Positions 15,117-23,488 of a stretch of 64,000 nucleotides of DNA are shown piece after piece. The number at the start of each line of letters is the position of its first letter. Position 1 is the stretch's first letter. The notes beneath the pieces are model-generated. The model did no database searches and had not been told where the DNA came from. It saw only the letters and a program-made list of their open reading frames with translations. The translations under genes were made by a program, and so were the position numbers. This stretch comes from Bacteroidales bacterium UBA4360 (GTDB taxonomy: Bacteria; Bacteroidota; Bacteroidia; Bacteroidales; UBA932): NCBI GenBank assembly GCA_002393945.1, contig DGSO01000014.1, forward strand, positions 1,842 to 65,841. The letters run 5' to 3'.

Positions 15117-16875
15117 ACCGTCCGAACTTGGACATGTTGTCCAGGAGGTCCTTGTTGGTCTTGTACTCGTCCATGTGCTGCTGCATCCAGGTCATGGCCT
15201 CGACGGGGTTCATGTCGGCAAGGAGCTTGCGCAGAATCCAGATGCGGTTGTTGGAATATGCATCGTAGAGGAGGTCGTCACGGCGGGTGCTGGACAGGAT
15301 GAGGTTGACGGCAGGGAAGATGCGCTTGTTGGAGAGGTTGCGGTCAAGCTGGAGTTCCATGTTGCCGGTACCCTTGAATTCCTCGAAAATAACGTCGTCC
15401 ATCTTGGAGCCTGTCTCTGTAAGGGCGGTTGCAAGGATGGTGAGCGAGCCGCCGCCTTCGATATTACGGGCTGCGCCGAAGAAACGCTTGGGTTTCTGGA
15501 GGGCGTTGGCATCGACACCGCCGGTAAGAACCTTTCCTGATGCAGGCTGAACGGTATTGTATGCACGTGCAAGACGGGTAATGGAGTCGAGGAGGATAAC
15601 GACGTCATGGCCGCATTCAACCAGGCGGCGGGCCTTGTCAAGGACCATGTTGGCCACCTTCACGTGGTGCTCTGCAGGCTCGTCGAAAGTGGAGGCGACA
15701 ACCTCTGCCTTTACGCTGCGCTGCATGTCGGTAACCTCTTCGGGACGTTCGTCGATGAGGAGGACGATTTCGTAAACCTCGGGATGATTGTCGGCAATTG
15801 CGTTTGCAATGGCCTTGAGGAGCATGGTCTTACCTGTCTTAGGCTGGGCTACGATAAGGCCGCGCTGGCCCTTGCCGATAGGGGTGAACATATCGACCAC
15901 CCTGATGCTCATGTCCTTCTCATGACCGTGGCCGAGGAGATTGAATTTCTCGGTAGGGAAAAGGGGAGTAAGGAAGTCGAAAGGAACCCTGTCGCGTACG
16001 AATTCCGGTGTGCGGCCGTTGATGAACTTGATACGGACCAGAGGGAAATATTTGTCGCCCTCGCGCGGGGGACGGATCTCACCGGTGACGGTATCGCCGT
16101 TCTTGAGCGCATTTTGCTTTATCTGCTGCTGGGAAACGTAAATATCGTCCGGAGAGTTAAGGTAATTGTAGTCCGATGAGCGCAGGAAACCGTAACCGTC
16201 AGGCATTATCTCCAGCACACCTGTGGCCTCCACCGAGCCTTCGAATTCGATTTTGACGGGCTTGGGCTGCTGCTGAGGCTGCTGCTGGGCCTGAGGTTTA
16301 GGCTGCTGTGCAGGCTTCTGCTGCGGCTTTTCCTTTTCTGCCGGGTCTTCCTTAAGGTCTTCGAAAAGATCGTGGATGAACTGTTTGCCGTCGACCTCTT
16401 CTACCTTTTCGGGAGTTTCGGGGGCTGGTTCGGCGGCCGCCTTGGGCTTACGGCCACGTTTCTTTGCGGGCTTTTCCTCAGGTGCAGGTTCTGCAACGGG
16501 CTCCTTGGGCTGGGGCTTGGCATCGGCAGGCTGCTGTTTCTTCTTGCGCTGCTTGCTCTTTGCGGGGGCATCGGCAGGTTTTGTCTCTTCTGCCGATACA
16601 GGGGCCTCTGCGGGCTTTTCCTGCACTGCAGGAGCTACCGGAGCCGCGGCCTCTGCCGGAGCGGGCTTTTCCTCCTTGCGGGGACGGCCTCTCTTCTTTT
16701 GCTTCGGGGCCGATTGGACAGGCTTCTGCGATTCGAGCACCGCCTCCTGGTCAAGAATGGCATATCCCAGACCGGCCTTGTCCATTTTTTTGGTTCCTTT
16801 TATCTCAAGGGAGTCAGCAAGCTCTCTAAGCTGCTGCTCGCTCATGCTGTTGAGTTCAAATAAGCTATGGGGCAT
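15109..16875 (-). CDS. rho: Transcription termination factor Rho
   Basis: Rho is the hexameric RNA-dependent ATPase that releases RNA from polymerase. The 588-residue protein has a Rho_N helix bundle (1-45) and a long Pro/Ala/Lys/Glu/Gln-rich disordered insertion (about 50-215). The cold-shock-like primary RNA-binding domain follows (VLEIMPDGYGFLRS onward, about 225-295). The ATPase domain has Walker A QPKTGKT (about 339-345) and Walker B VVILLDSITRLARAYN. Typical Rho is about 420 residues; the insertion is characteristic of Bacteroidota, where it is thought to affect RNA binding or phase separation. mnmE overlaps its end. A promoter at 16929-16959 and a leader hairpin precede it. Confidence 0.97.
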   Translation of the reverse strand: MPHSLFELNSMSEQQLRELADSLEIKGTKKMDKAGLGYAILDQEAVLESQKPVQSAPKQKKRGRPRKEEKPAPAEAAAPVAPAVQEKPAEAPVSAEETKPADAPAKSKQRKKKQQPADAKPQPKEPVAEPAPEEKPAKKRGRKPKAAAEPAPETPEKVEEVDGKQFIHDLFEDLKEDPAEKEKPQQKPAQQPKPQAQQQPQQQPKPVKIEFEGSVEATGVLEIMPDGYGFLRSSDYNYLNSPDDIYVSQQQIKQNALKNGDTVTGEIRPPREGDKYFPLVRIKFINGRTPEFVRDRVPFDFLTPLFPTEKFNLLGHGHEKDMSIRVVDMFTPIGKGQRGLIVAQPKTGKTMLLKAIANAIADNHPEVYEIVLLIDERPEEVTDMQRSVKAEVVASTFDEPAEHHVKVANMVLDKARRLVECGHDVVILLDSITRLARAYNTVQPASGKVLTGGVDANALQKPKRFFGAARNIEGGGSLTILATALTETGSKMDDVIFEEFKGTGNMELQLDRNLSNKRIFPAVNLILSSTRRDDLLYDAYSNNRIWILRKLLADMNPVEAMTWMQQHMDEYKTNKDLLDNMSKFGRYD

Positions 16876-16904
16876 AACGAAATGTTATAATTTCATGTAA
16901 AGAA

Positions 16905-16924
16905 GGCTCTCAGAACTGAAAGCC
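16905..16924 (-). terminator. Hairpin between lptD and rho, at the rho transcript start
   Basis: On the minus strand GGCTTTCAG pairs with CTGAGAGCC (one G-U wobble), followed by the moderately U-rich TTCTTTACATG. It lies about 40 bases after the lptD stop, so it can end lptD transcripts. It also sits at the first bases of the mRNA predicted from the rho promoter. Confidence 0.45.
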
Positions 16925-16928
16925 GTTG

Positions 16929-16959
16929 CAAATATATGAAAAATAATCAATAGTGCAAA
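16929..16959 (-). promoter_or_regulatory. rho promoter
   Basis: On the minus strand TTTG (16959-16956), 19 bases, TATATTTG (16936-16929) is a full Bacteroidota-type promoter. The transcript would start near 16922, leaving a 47-base leader. Confidence 0.7.
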
Positions 16960-16961
16960 GA

Positions 16962-19841
16962 CTATCGAAGCATATTGTCCATATAGGAGTCGCTCTTTTT
17001 AAACCTCAGGAGGTCTGCAAGGGCGGATGCATTGGCCGCTATTCTGAAGCTGTATGATTTCCACTGACCCATAGGCACCCATGAAACTGCGATATTGAAG
17101 CAGTGGAGGTCGTATGTGGCGCTGATCTGGGTGGTAGTGAAACGCATGGCCATGACATCGAAGCCGGATGTGGCCTGGATGTTCATGCGCGGTGTGAGTT
17201 TTATGTTGCCGCTCATGTTGAGCGTCTGGGTAAACCTCTTGTTTTCAATCAGTTCATGAGTTGTGCTCTGATACGAGTAGCTCTTGCTGTAATTGAACGA
17301 ATAGCTGAAATTAAGCGACCAGGGCGCATTGGGGTTCATGTAATATACATATCCTCCGGGGATATATTCTCCGGTTACAGGATGATAGTAAATGCGCTGG
17401 TATGAATTGGCATCGCTGTTGTTGCCGCTGCCACTGCCGCTCTTGGAGCCGTCATTGCCGTCGATGCTGCCTTTGCCGCTGATAGGGAAGGACAGCGACA
17501 GGGAAGCATTTGTAAGGCGGGCAGGGACACCCGTTGCCACAATATTATACTTGTTGATCTTCTGGCCCCGTTCGTTTATGGCATAAGGGTCGAAGTTAAG
17601 GTTTCCGCTGACGTTCAGCTTCGAGAACAGATTGGTAGAGGCCGATATTCCTATGGCCTGCATCTTGAGCGAGTCGGCAAGGAAGTTATATCCGCTGCGG
17701 ATACTCAGCTGGTCGATCAATTTAACCTTCTTCGTGCCGGTACCGGTAGTATCCCTCAGATCCCTTACCTTGGCCTCTAAATTATTGCCGATGGACATGG
17801 ACAGCGATCCAGTACGTCCCCTTCCTGGCGGGCTGCCGTTGTTGTGGTTCCCGCTTACACTGTATATGTTGTACCAGCTTTCGGCATGATACGAGCCGTT
17901 TTTGTCATAGTATGGATCAAGCAGCCTCCAGCCGTTGAAGGCAGTACCCTTTTCCGGACTGTAGCTCAGGGACATTGACGGCGTGATGACATGCCTTATC
18001 GCCTGTACCTTCCTGTGCTTTCCGAAATTGAACATACCATAGATACGGGTGCTCATGGACATGCTTCCGGAGTAATTGTGCGTTGCTCCGAAATAGTTGA
18101 AGGCAGTTCCGGGATCCGTTTCCAGCTTCTGTGCCTGCACCTGGTTGCCTTCCTTGTCCGTAACCATCACGGGATCCCCGTTGTCATCATAGACAGGAAC
18201 CAGAGTCTGAGAACCGGCAGAGAACATCCAGTTCATGCCGTAGCTCACGGAAGGAGTGACGTTGATATACTTGAAAAGCGTGAAGTTGGGAAGACCAATC
18301 TGGAAATTGTGGTTCATTCCGTTCCTCATGTAATTCATGGCCTTTATGCCGAGTGAATCACCGAACTCCTTGGTGCGATAAATGTTGCCTGCGCTGTTTT
18401 CTGCAAGTACATGGTTCCCGTTTTCGTCCATTACGTAGTCCTGCAGGTCACGCATCTTGAAGCTGAGGGTGTTCTGGAACGACGTGGAATAGCCGAAGGA
18501 AATCTTCTCATATGCCCTTTCCTTTCCTGCGCGGGTCTTGCGCTTGAACGGGTAGAAACGCGTAACAGAGAAGGTTACGTTAGGGAGCGTGAAAGAGTAG
18601 CTGGAGTCTCTTGAATTCTGCTTGTGCAGGGCATTCACGGAGAGGTTGAACTTGCCGTTCCAGTTATGGGAATAGGATATTGAGGATCCCACCTGGTTCT
18701 GCTGGGCCTGCTGGACGGAAGTTGCATTGAAACGGTTGTTCGACGGGCTGGAAAAGTCTACCGAAGCCGTGAAAGATGTTCCAGGATGAGCCTTGGAGTC
18801 CTGAGAATGCGACCATCTGAAGCCAAAGTTCTTGGACTGGACAAAGTCAGTACTTCCGCGTTCACCGGTCTGGTCATTGGAGTAGGTGAGTGACAGCTGG
18901 CCGTTGAACTTGTAGTTTACCTTATATCTTGAGTTGACGTCAATAGCCCAGGAACCAAGTGTGTAATAGTCTCCGGTGACGGAAAGGTCGAAGTAATCTC
19001 CAAAAACGAAGTACATGCCGGCATCCCTGATATAAAATCCACGTGCCTGCTCCTCACCGAAGGTAGGCATCAGCATGCCCGTAGCGCGGGAAGGCTTCTT
19101 GGGAACGAAACCGAAGGGAATGACAACCGGGAATGGAACACCTGCCACAACAGGCCAGGCAGGGCCGAAAACGGTCTTCTGGGACGGTTTTGTGACCACC
19201 TTGGCCATGCTGAGCTTGAGGAAATAGTGGGGCTCCTCCAAATCACATACTGTGTACACGCCGTCCTGCATGTTGATGGACTTGTCCGGCATCATCTTGA
19301 TCTTCTTTCCCTGGAGAAGGCCTTCTGATTCTTTCGTAATCATGTTGGTGATGCGGGCTTTCTGCGTGTCAAAATTGTACCGCAGTTCTTCCATCTTGTA
19401 CTGCTGCCCCCCTTCGGTCATTTCCGGCTGTCCTTTCCACTCTCCTGTGGTCGGATCCTTCTGGCCACGGGCGAACACGGTGTTGGTGAGCATGTCATAC
19501 TCGATGTAGTCTGCAGTGAGTTTCATGTTCTGATACTCCACTGTAGCACCTCCATAATAGTATATCATGCGTTTGCCGTCGGAAAAATCTGTTATGATGG
19601 AGTCTTTTGCAGTGGTGAACGCAGGCCGTTCAAGGGAACTCTTCTTGAGGAGGTCGAGCGAATCCCTGCGGGCGGCGTCAAGGGAATCTGCGAGTTTCAG
19701 GGAATCTGAAGGACTGGAGAACGTGCTGTCTGTCAGATGCCTGTCCAGCGTATCGCTGACTGTCTGCGAATGCATGGCAATGCTGCATGTGAGCAGTATC
19801 GCCGCGGCAAGATATTTGAGTTTACTTGCAGACATCCGCAA
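16962..19841 (-). CDS. lptD: LPS-assembly outer-membrane protein LptD
   Basis: LptD forms the outer-membrane translocon that inserts lipopolysaccharide on the cell surface. The 959-residue protein has a signal peptide (LKYLAAAILLTCSIAMHSQ) and a Ser/Asp-rich linker. An OstA-like beta-taco domain covers about residues 90-220 (ATVEYQNMKLTADYIEYD, then GVYTVCDLEEPHYFLK). A large C-terminal beta-barrel follows. Length and order agree with the Bacteroidales form, which is longer than E. coli LptD. Start 19841 or the Met two codons later (19835) are both possible. It is transcribed divergently from an amidase gene, with overlapping promoters in between. Confidence 0.9.
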   Translation of the reverse strand: MRMSASKLKYLAAAILLTCSIAMHSQTVSDTLDRHLTDSTFSSPSDSLKLADSLDAARRDSLDLLKKSSLERPAFTTAKDSIITDFSDGKRMIYYYGGATVEYQNMKLTADYIEYDMLTNTVFARGQKDPTTGEWKGQPEMTEGGQQYKMEELRYNFDTQKARITNMITKESEGLLQGKKIKMMPDKSINMQDGVYTVCDLEEPHYFLKLSMAKVVTKPSQKTVFGPAWPVVAGVPFPVVIPFGFVPKKPSRATGMLMPTFGEEQARGFYIRDAGMYFVFGDYFDLSVTGDYYTLGSWAIDVNSRYKVNYKFNGQLSLTYSNDQTGERGSTDFVQSKNFGFRWSHSQDSKAHPGTSFTASVDFSSPSNNRFNATSVQQAQQNQVGSSISYSHNWNGKFNLSVNALHKQNSRDSSYSFTLPNVTFSVTRFYPFKRKTRAGKERAYEKISFGYSTSFQNTLSFKMRDLQDYVMDENGNHVLAENSAGNIYRTKEFGDSLGIKAMNYMRNGMNHNFQIGLPNFTLFKYINVTPSVSYGMNWMFSAGSQTLVPVYDDNGDPVMVTDKEGNQVQAQKLETDPGTAFNYFGATHNYSGSMSMSTRIYGMFNFGKHRKVQAIRHVITPSMSLSYSPEKGTAFNGWRLLDPYYDKNGSYHAESWYNIYSVSGNHNNGSPPGRGRTGSLSMSIGNNLEAKVRDLRDTTGTGTKKVKLIDQLSIRSGYNFLADSLKMQAIGISASTNLFSKLNVSGNLNFDPYAINERGQKINKYNIVATGVPARLTNASLSLSFPISGKGSIDGNDGSKSGSGSGNNSDANSYQRIYYHPVTGEYIPGGYVYYMNPNAPWSLNFSYSFNYSKSYSYQSTTHELIENKRFTQTLNMSGNIKLTPRMNIQATSGFDVMAMRFTTTQISATYDLHCFNIAVSWVPMGQWKSYSFRIAANASALADLLRFKKSDSYMDNMLR

Positions 19842-19856
19842 ATTTTGCTAAATTTG
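19826..19856 (+). promoter_or_regulatory. Amidase gene promoter
   Basis: TTG (19826-19828), 20 bases, TAAATTTG (19849-19856) fits the phylum consensus. The -33 lies within the first codons of divergent lptD. Confidence 0.65.
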
Positions 19857-19873
19857 TCCAATAATATAAGGTA

Positions 19874-19904
19874 CAAAATTAAGACTATTTCCACACATTT
19901 CAAA
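19874..19904 (-). promoter_or_regulatory. lptD promoter
   Basis: On the minus strand TTTG (19904-19901), 19 bases, TAATTTTG (19881-19874). The predicted start near 19867 leaves a 26-base leader. Confidence 0.65.
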
Positions 19905-19915
19905 ACCTCGCAGTC

Positions 19916-21058
19916 ATGAAACGCATTTCCAGCCTGTTTGCAACAGTCCTTCTCATCCTTGCAATCACCGTGCCCGTGCATGGGCAGGAAAGCGCGTCCA
20001 AAAGCCAGATGAGCCTGAAAACCGTTGTAATCGACCCGGGCCATGGCGGGAAAGACGCCGGCTGCATCAGCAGGGATAAGAAAACCTACGAGAAAAACAT
20101 AACCCTGGATATCGGCAAACGCCTTGCGAACAAGATTTCAAGCGCATATCCGGACATTGCCGTCCTCCTCACAAGAGGCGACGACACCTTCGTAGAACTG
20201 GAAAACAGGGCGGTATTTGCCAACAAGGCCGGGGCCGACCTTTTCATCTCCATACACGTCAACTCTGTAGAGAAGGGAACTACCGCAAACGGGTATTCGA
20301 TACACTGCCTGGGACAGTCCCGGAAGAAAGGAAATGACCTTTATTCAAAAAACCTGGACCTGGTTAAAAGGGAGAACTCCGTAATCATGCTCGAGGAGGG
20401 ATACGAGACAAAATATCAGGGTTTCGACCCCAACGACCCCCAGTCCTCAATTATTTTCAACCTCATGCAGAATGCGCATCTTGGCAACAGCCTTGCATTC
20501 GCAGAGGATGTCGCCGCCGCCATGGGGTCAACACCCATCAGGCATTCAAGGGGAGTGTCGCAGGATCCGTTCTGGGTCCTTTGGCGTACTGCAATGCCGT
20601 CGGTACTTGTAGAAGTAGGCTTTATCACCAATCCTGACGATCTGGAGACCATGCGCAGCGAAAGCGGACGCGACGCAATTGCCGACAATCTCTTCAAGGC
20701 TTTTTCCACATTCAAATCCAGATACGACGGTTCCATGCAGGTGCGTAAGGACGAGCCTGCACCGGCAAAACCCGCAGAGGCAGCTCCTGCAAAGCCAAAG
20801 GAAGAACCCAAAGCCGCAAATCCGGTCCCGGAGGCAAAGCCCCAGGGCCCCCGCTATGGCACACAGATTCTGGTAACGTCAAAGGCCATGGACCTGAATG
20901 ATCCATTCTTTGCAGGATATAAACCGGTATTGGTAAAATCAGGGAAATACAACAAGTATATAGTGGGCGTTTCTTCTTCTCAGGCAGAGGCAAAAAAACA
21001 GTTTGCGAAAATCCAGAAAATTTTTCCTGACGCATTTATCGTAAAACTTCCGGAATAA
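19916..21058 (+). CDS. N-acetylmuramoyl-L-alanine amidase with SPOR-like C-terminus
   Basis: This 380-residue periplasmic enzyme cleaves stem peptides from peptidoglycan, mainly at division. A signal peptide (residues 1-24, ending VHGQ) precedes the amidase_3 domain. Motifs are VIDPGHGGKDAG (zinc His and nearby Glu region), LFISIHVNS (second zinc His) and LVEVGFITN (catalytic Glu). A Pro/Ala/Lys-rich linker (about 275-305) leads to a C-terminal segment of about 70 residues ending KIQKIFPDAFIVKLPE. That segment has the length and pattern of a SPOR-type repeat that binds denuded glycan strands. It is divergent from lptD, a conserved arrangement in the group by my recollection. Confidence 0.92.
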   Translation: MKRISSLFATVLLILAITVPVHGQESASKSQMSLKTVVIDPGHGGKDAGCISRDKKTYEKNITLDIGKRLANKISSAYPDIAVLLTRGDDTFVELENRAVFANKAGADLFISIHVNSVEKGTTANGYSIHCLGQSRKKGNDLYSKNLDLVKRENSVIMLEEGYETKYQGFDPNDPQSSIIFNLMQNAHLGNSLAFAEDVAAAMGSTPIRHSRGVSQDPFWVLWRTAMPSVLVEVGFITNPDDLETMRSESGRDAIADNLFKAFSTFKSRYDGSMQVRKDEPAPAKPAEAAPAKPKEEPKAANPVPEAKPQGPRYGTQILVTSKAMDLNDPFFAGYKPVLVKSGKYNKYIVGVSSSQAEAKKQFAKIQKIFPDAFIVKLPE

Positions 21059-21365
21059 ATATTGTCACAACAGCGTTTTCTGCTGCATTGCAAACCTTTG
21101 AAAGGGTATTTTCCGCCATGCGCTTAATTTGGAAAAATTATAATTAAGAAAATTTCACACAGCTTTTGAAGGGCGAGTTATGGCTTATAATTACCTGATA
21201 ATGCAGAAGTTAATAATTCGTCGATTTTCAACCACTGCTTAATAAATATGGGAATAAATTTTTTTAATAGCAATAGTTAATTTGTTTTTTTATCAAAAAT
21301 TTTTCCTCCATATTTGCATTCCAACGTTAGCGAAAACTGCATAAATACTTCAAGTAATCCAGTCA
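21059..21365. other. Gap upstream of dnaA
   Basis: About 300 AT-rich bases without a gene. No DnaA box (TTATNCACA) was found on either strand, so there is no support for a replication origin here. A weak -7-like CATATTTG at 21309-21316 may serve dnaA, but its -33 spacing is poor. Confidence 0.5.
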
Positions 21366-22793
21366 ATGACAGACCAGGAAAGACATATTGCGGTGTGGAA
21401 CAACTGCCTGAGGATCATCGAAAGCAACATTGAGCCTCAGCAGTTCAACACATGGTTCAAGCTCATCAGGCCTGTCTCCCTGGAGGGTTCCAAACTTGTA
21501 GTGGAAGTCCCGTCGGACTATTTCCGTGAATATATAGAAGGTGCATACCGTGACCTTATAAAGATGACGCTCCGCCGTGCCGTCGGCGCAGATGCAGAAC
21601 TCTTCTACCTGGTACACCCCGTGCACGACAAGGAAGGAATGCTGCTGCCGGCCGCAAAGGCGGCGACTCCGGTAAACGATACCGTTTCCATCAACACATT
21701 CCAGCCTACCGGAAATCCCAGCCCTTTCGTATATCCGGGAGTGCAGCGGCTGAAGATCGACCCGCGGCTGAATCCTGTATACTGCTTCTCCAATCTCGTG
21801 GAAGGGGACTGCAACCGCCTTGGCATCAACGCCGGCGAGAGTATTTCCATGGCCCCCGGGAAGAATCCCTTCAATCCGCTCTTTATTTTCGGCGGTCCGG
21901 GCCTTGGAAAAACGCACATTGCCCAGGCAATCGGCATTGACATCAAGGAACGCTTCCAGAATCTGGTAGTGCTGTACGTTTCTGGCAACGAGTTCAAGAC
22001 TCAGTACATGAATGCCGTTAAGGGCAACAGGATCGTGGACTTCATCGCATTCTATCAGAGGATTGACGTCCTTATCGTGGATGATATCCATGAGCTTCTG
22101 GGCCCCGGTTCACAGAATGCATTTTTCAATGTGTTCAACCACCTGCACCAGAACGGAAAACAGCTCATTTTCACTTCTGACCGTGCCCCGTCCGACCTTC
22201 AGAACTTCGAAGAGCGCCTGCTCTCACGTTTCAAGTGGGGACTCTCCGTTGAACTGACCCGCCCGGACTATGCCACCCGTCTGGAAATGCTCAGAAGCCG
22301 CGCCTCACGTGAAGGCGTGAACATCCCCGAGGATGTCCTCGTATTCCTCGCAACCCGCGTGAATACCAATTTCCGCGAACTGGAAGGCACACTAACCTCC
22401 CTGCTTGCCAACGCAACGCTCGCACACCGTGAACTCACCGTAGAGCTCGCAGAAAGCATTACCGGCAAGATAGTAGGGGAGACCAAGACTGAACTTACCA
22501 TCGACACCATTGTGGACACCGTATGCGAATACTTCAATATTACGCGCGAGATTATGGTCTCAACGTCCCGTAAGCGTCAGATAGTCCAGGCAAGACAGAT
22601 CGCAATGTACGAATGCCGTACCCTTATACCTACATGTTCACTGTCAACTATCGGTGCCGAACTTGGCGGAAAGGACCATGCGACCGTATTGCATTCATGC
22701 ACAACCGTACAGAATCTGAAGGATACCGACAAACTGTTCCGGCAGTGGGTGCAAGACATAGAATCGATGCTCACAGTAAGCGTGGAAGCATAG
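21366..22793 (+). CDS. dnaA: Chromosomal replication initiator DnaA
   Basis: DnaA binds origin boxes and opens the duplex. The 475-residue protein has the N-terminal DnaB-interaction domain (1-90, VWNNCLRIIESNIEPQQFNTWF). After a variable linker comes the AAA+ domain with Walker A FGGPGLGKTH (about 176-185), Walker B VLIVDDIHEL and arginine finger region LLSRFKWGLSVEL. The C-terminal DNA-binding domain contains the signature LGGKDHATVLHSC (about 436-448). Length is normal. It is followed after 23 bases by a strong bidirectional terminator. Confidence 0.97.
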   Translation: MTDQERHIAVWNNCLRIIESNIEPQQFNTWFKLIRPVSLEGSKLVVEVPSDYFREYIEGAYRDLIKMTLRRAVGADAELFYLVHPVHDKEGMLLPAAKAATPVNDTVSINTFQPTGNPSPFVYPGVQRLKIDPRLNPVYCFSNLVEGDCNRLGINAGESISMAPGKNPFNPLFIFGGPGLGKTHIAQAIGIDIKERFQNLVVLYVSGNEFKTQYMNAVKGNRIVDFIAFYQRIDVLIVDDIHELLGPGSQNAFFNVFNHLHQNGKQLIFTSDRAPSDLQNFEERLLSRFKWGLSVELTRPDYATRLEMLRSRASREGVNIPEDVLVFLATRVNTNFRELEGTLTSLLANATLAHRELTVELAESITGKIVGETKTELTIDTIVDTVCEYFNITREIMVSTSRKRQIVQARQIAMYECRTLIPTCSLSTIGAELGGKDHATVLHSCTTVQNLKDTDKLFRQWVQDIESMLTVSVEA

Positions 22794-22816
22794 AAGCGAT
22801 GGCCATCGGCCAATAA

Positions 22817-22840
22817 TAAAGCCCCGTCTCCGGGGCTTTA
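22817..22840. terminator. Bidirectional terminator between dnaA and rpe
   Basis: TAAAGCCCCG (22817-22826) and CGGGGCTTTA (22831-22840) form a perfect 10-bp stem with a TCTC loop. The stem itself ends in U/A runs on both strands, and the flanking genes converge on it. Confidence 0.85.
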
Positions 22841-22843
22841 TCT

Positions 22844-23488
22844 TTATACTCTCATAAGCTCAATCGCCTTTACGGGATCCGGCGCGCGGAAGACGGAACT
22901 TCCGGCTACCAGTATTGCGGCCCCCGCCTCTTTCAGCTGCGGGGCGTTGGTGGGATCCACCCCTCCGTCAACTTCCACAGGGATTTCATGTCGGCCGATG
23001 CGGTCGAGTTCCACCCTGACGGCCTTTACCCTGTCAAGACTTTCCGGAATGAACTTCTGGCCGCCGAAACCGGCGAAAACGCTCATTACGAGAACGAAAT
23101 CCACGCTGTCAAGATAAGGGAAAATCTTCTCGACGGGACAGTCGGGATTAATGACGACACCGGCTTTCACACCGTATGACTTGATGAGAGAAATCACCTC
23201 CGGAGTGCGTTCCAGGGCCGCTTCATAATGGAAGCTTATCATGGATGCACCGGAATCGGCAAAGCGCTTGACGTACTTTTCAGGATTGACTATCATCAGA
23301 TGCACGTCGAGGGGTTTGCGGGCCTTTGAGGCAATGGCATCTACGACCGGGAATCCAAAGGATATATTGGGGACGAAAGTGCCGTCCATGATATCCAGAT
23401 GGAAGATATCCGCATGGGAATTGACCAGCTCCACGTCTTTTTCCAGACGCAGGAAATCGGCCGCGAGTATGGAAGGTGCGATGAGCAT
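22844..23488 (-). CDS. rpe: Ribulose-phosphate 3-epimerase
   Basis: Rpe interconverts ribulose 5-phosphate and xylulose 5-phosphate in the pentose phosphate pathway. The 214-residue TIM barrel shows SILAADFLRL at the N-terminus, HLDIMDG (about 31-37) with metal-binding His and catalytic Asp, DVHLMI (about 61-66), and the second catalytic Asp in VEVDGGVD (about 172-179). The C-terminal phosphate-binding segment is LVAGSSVFRAPD. Length is normal. Its ATG shares one base with the pepD stop (TAATG), so it is translated as the second gene of a pepD-rpe operon. Confidence 0.96.
   Translation of the reverse strand: MLIAPSILAADFLRLEKDVELVNSHADIFHLDIMDGTFVPNISFGFPVVDAIASKARKPLDVHLMIVNPEKYVKRFADSGASMISFHYEAALERTPEVISLIKSYGVKAGVVINPDCPVEKIFPYLDSVDFVLVMSVFAGFGGQKFIPESLDRVKAVRVELDRIGRHEIPVEVDGGVDPTNAPQLKEAGAAILVAGSSVFRAPDPVKAIELMRV

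Noticed and set aside
14877..15302. Plus-strand frame starting MRFLDFARND
   Set aside because: It is the reverse reading of the repeat in mnmE and of the mnmE/rho junction; such frames are a frequent annotation artefact.
21059..21365. Replication origin upstream of dnaA
   Set aside because: No DnaA boxes on either strand and no 13-mer-like repeats; AT richness alone is not enough.
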